Of a stretch of 17,347 nucleotides of DNA, positions 16,617-17,347 are shown in pieces. Every line of letters starts with the position of its first letter. Position 1 is the stretch's first letter. Source of the DNA: Actinomycetota bacterium (GTDB lineage Bacteria > Actinomycetota > Acidimicrobiia > Acidimicrobiales > JACCXE01); assembly GCA_013697265.1 (NCBI GenBank), contig JACCXE010000049.1:1-17347 (forward strand). Direction: 5' to 3'. The notes under the pieces are model-generated. The model searched no databases, was not told the DNA's origin, and saw only the letters and a program-made list of their open reading frames with translations. A program made the position numbers and the translations under genes.

Positions 16617-16660
16617 AGCTATACCGGCAGGCGACGGAAGCTATACAGCCAGGCGACGGA
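16617..16660. repeat. Tandem 22-bp direct repeat, two copies
   Basis: Copies at 16617-16638 and 16639-16660 are adjacent and match at 20 of 22 bases; both begin AGCTATAC and end AGGCGACGGA. The repeat covers the last codons and the TAG stop of the DUF3499 gene; on the minus strand the second copy lies just downstream of the stop and upstream of the CPBP gene. Each copy contains TATAGCT on the minus strand. It looks like a recent local duplication of the 3' end of the gene. Confidence 0.85.
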
Positions 16661-16862
16661 TGTTGCTTCCGCGCCGATCGTCGACGGCCCAACCCACGGG
16701 CGCCCGCACGTTCGCGGCGTGGGTCGGACAAAGGAACCATCCACCTTCGACGCCACGGTCGGACGGATCTAACCAGACAGTGCGGCTGGCGTAGTCATAC
16801 GAGAGCGTGGCGTCTGCGGCAGCTCCGCAACCGGGCCGGGCGCAACGGGGAGTACGCGACAT
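16641..16862 (-). CDS. DUF3499 family protein (small zinc-ribbon-like)
   Basis: From the ATG at 16862 the protein has 73 residues, starting MSRTPRCARPGCGAAADATLSYDY and containing GGWFLCPTHAANVRAPVGW. The pair CxxxxC (residues 7 and 12) and a later CPTH (Cys and His) look like a zinc site. DUF3499 proteins are actinobacterial and usually lie close to manB, as in mycobacteria; no function is known. The open frame extends to 16910, but the added residues are not family-like, and the ATG lies exactly six bases after TACGCT, which supports a leaderless start. The 3' end lies in a 22-bp tandem duplication that includes the stop codon. Confidence 0.88.
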   Translation of the reverse strand: MSRTPRCARPGCGAAADATLSYDYASRTVWLDPSDRGVEGGWFLCPTHAANVRAPVGWAVDDRRGSNIRRLAV

Positions 16863-16868
16863 GTCAAA

Positions 16869-16874
16869 AGCGTA
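16869..16874 (-). promoter_or_regulatory. Leaderless-type -10 element for the DUF3499 gene
   Basis: TACGCT on the minus strand matches TANNNT and ends exactly six bases before the ATG at 16862. It lies in the 97-base divergent region shared with ftsH and is probably the head promoter of the minus-strand glycan block. Confidence 0.55.
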
Positions 16875-16947
16875 GGAAGACCTGGCGCGAATTACGCGGA
16901 TGGTATTCACGACGCACCCCGCGGAAAGGAAGTGCCGCGCGCACCTC

Positions 16948-16953
16948 TACGAT
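16948..16953 (+). promoter_or_regulatory. Leaderless-type -10 element for ftsH
   Basis: TACGAT matches TANNNT and ends exactly six bases before the GTG at 16960. The divergent DUF3499 promoter element is 73 bases away, so the two promoters are back to back. No -35 consensus is visible at 17-18 bases. Confidence 0.55.
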
Positions 16954-16959
16954 GACGGG

Positions 16960-17347
16960 GTGAGCATGCAGCCGCCATCGCCGCGGACGCCGAAACCAAC
17001 CACGCCCGGTCGACCGCAACCGAACGCGCGCATTGCCGCGCTCGTTCTGGTAGCGCTCGTCGCGTTCGCGATCTTCTTGCCGGGCTGGCGTGATACCAGC
17101 AAGCCGCAAGCGAAGCTCACCTACAACCAAGTGATCTCCGAAGCCGAAGCCGGCCACGTCACCGAGGCCAAACTCAACAACGACACGGGCAAGATCACCG
17201 GCGCCGTCACTGTCGACGGTAAGGAACAGAAGTTCTCTGTTACCGGGCCCCGGCCCGTGCCCGACGAGGTCGAGGCGACGCTGCGCAAGAACGTCAAGCA
17301 GCTCGAGTTCACCAACGAGACGACGAGCCTGTTGTTGTCGTTCCTAC
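16960..17347 (+). CDS. ftsH: ATP-dependent zinc metalloprotease FtsH, N-terminal part
   Basis: FtsH is a membrane-anchored AAA+ protease that degrades misfolded membrane proteins and some regulators. Only the first 129 codons are in the window, so the AAA+ and protease domains cannot be seen. The visible part has a proline-rich cytoplasmic start (about residues 4-22), a membrane helix (about 25-40) and the extracytoplasmic FtsH domain (LTYNQVISEAEAGHVTEAKL, then GKITGAVTVDGK), ending at LLLSFL just before the expected second helix. The GTG at 16960 is preferred because TACGAT lies six bases upstream. The ATG at 16966, two codons later, is the alternative. The call rests on the N-terminal domain alone. 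Confidence 0.85.
   Translation, partial: MSMQPPSPRTPKPTTPGRPQPNARIAALVLVALVAFAIFLPGWRDTSKPQAKLTYNQVISEAEAGHVTEAKLNNDTGKITGAVTVDGKEQKFSVTGPRPVPDEVEATLRKNVKQLEFTNETTSLLLSFL

Overview
The window is high-G+C DNA (about two thirds G+C by eye) with dense, operon-like gene packing and many GTG starts. The gene set is actinobacterial: an F420-type luciferase-like oxidoreductase, a DUF3499 protein, a ManB / Trm112-like / SIS-isomerase cluster, SahH, and a ComF-HPF-SecA run. Several of these also lie near each other in Mycobacterium. The lineage looks like a deep-branching actinobacterium, possibly Acidimicrobiia; this is inference from gene content, not a marker-based placement. No rRNA, tRNA, CRISPR array or insertion sequence was seen.

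Layout. (1) 1-4007, minus strand: comF, a leader region with a candidate small leaderless ORF and a hairpin, a short hpf, an orphan NarL/LuxR-type response regulator, and secA (3' end cut by the window edge). (2) 4062-6829, plus strand: a tightly coupled trio of an aminoglycoside-phosphotransferase-fold kinase, an F420-type LLM oxidoreductase and a YczE/YitT-like membrane protein. (3) 6853-9499, plus strand: a lipoprotein with two complete type-1 copper sites, then adenosylhomocysteinase (sahH). A strong hairpin at 9504-9532 closes this block against the convergent minus-strand block. (4) 9603-16862, minus strand, read right to left: DUF3499 protein, CPBP-family membrane protease, a large GT-C-like membrane glycosyltransferase, a GtrA-GT2 fusion, manB, a Trm112-like protein and a phosphoglucose/phosphomannose isomerase. 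(5) 16960 to the end, plus strand: the N-terminus of FtsH, divergent from the DUF3499 gene.

How the genes work together. Block 4 reads as a glycan supply line: hexose-6-phosphate isomerisation, hexose-1-phosphate formation, loading of sugar on polyprenyl phosphate by the GT2 domain with a fused GtrA membrane domain, and use of the lipid-linked sugar by a GT-C enzyme on the outer face. Block 1 joins ribosome hibernation, a response regulator and protein export.

The most striking non-coding signal is a recurring promoter arrangement. A TANNNT -10 hexamer lies exactly six bases before the start codon at six protein genes (response regulator, phosphotransferase, cupredoxin lipoprotein, GtrA-GT2, DUF3499, ftsH). 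The same arrangement, with a good -35 element, precedes a 34-codon ORF in the hpf leader. These look like leaderless mRNAs. The hpf leader, with its ORF followed by a strong hairpin, is the best candidate here for an undescribed regulatory element.
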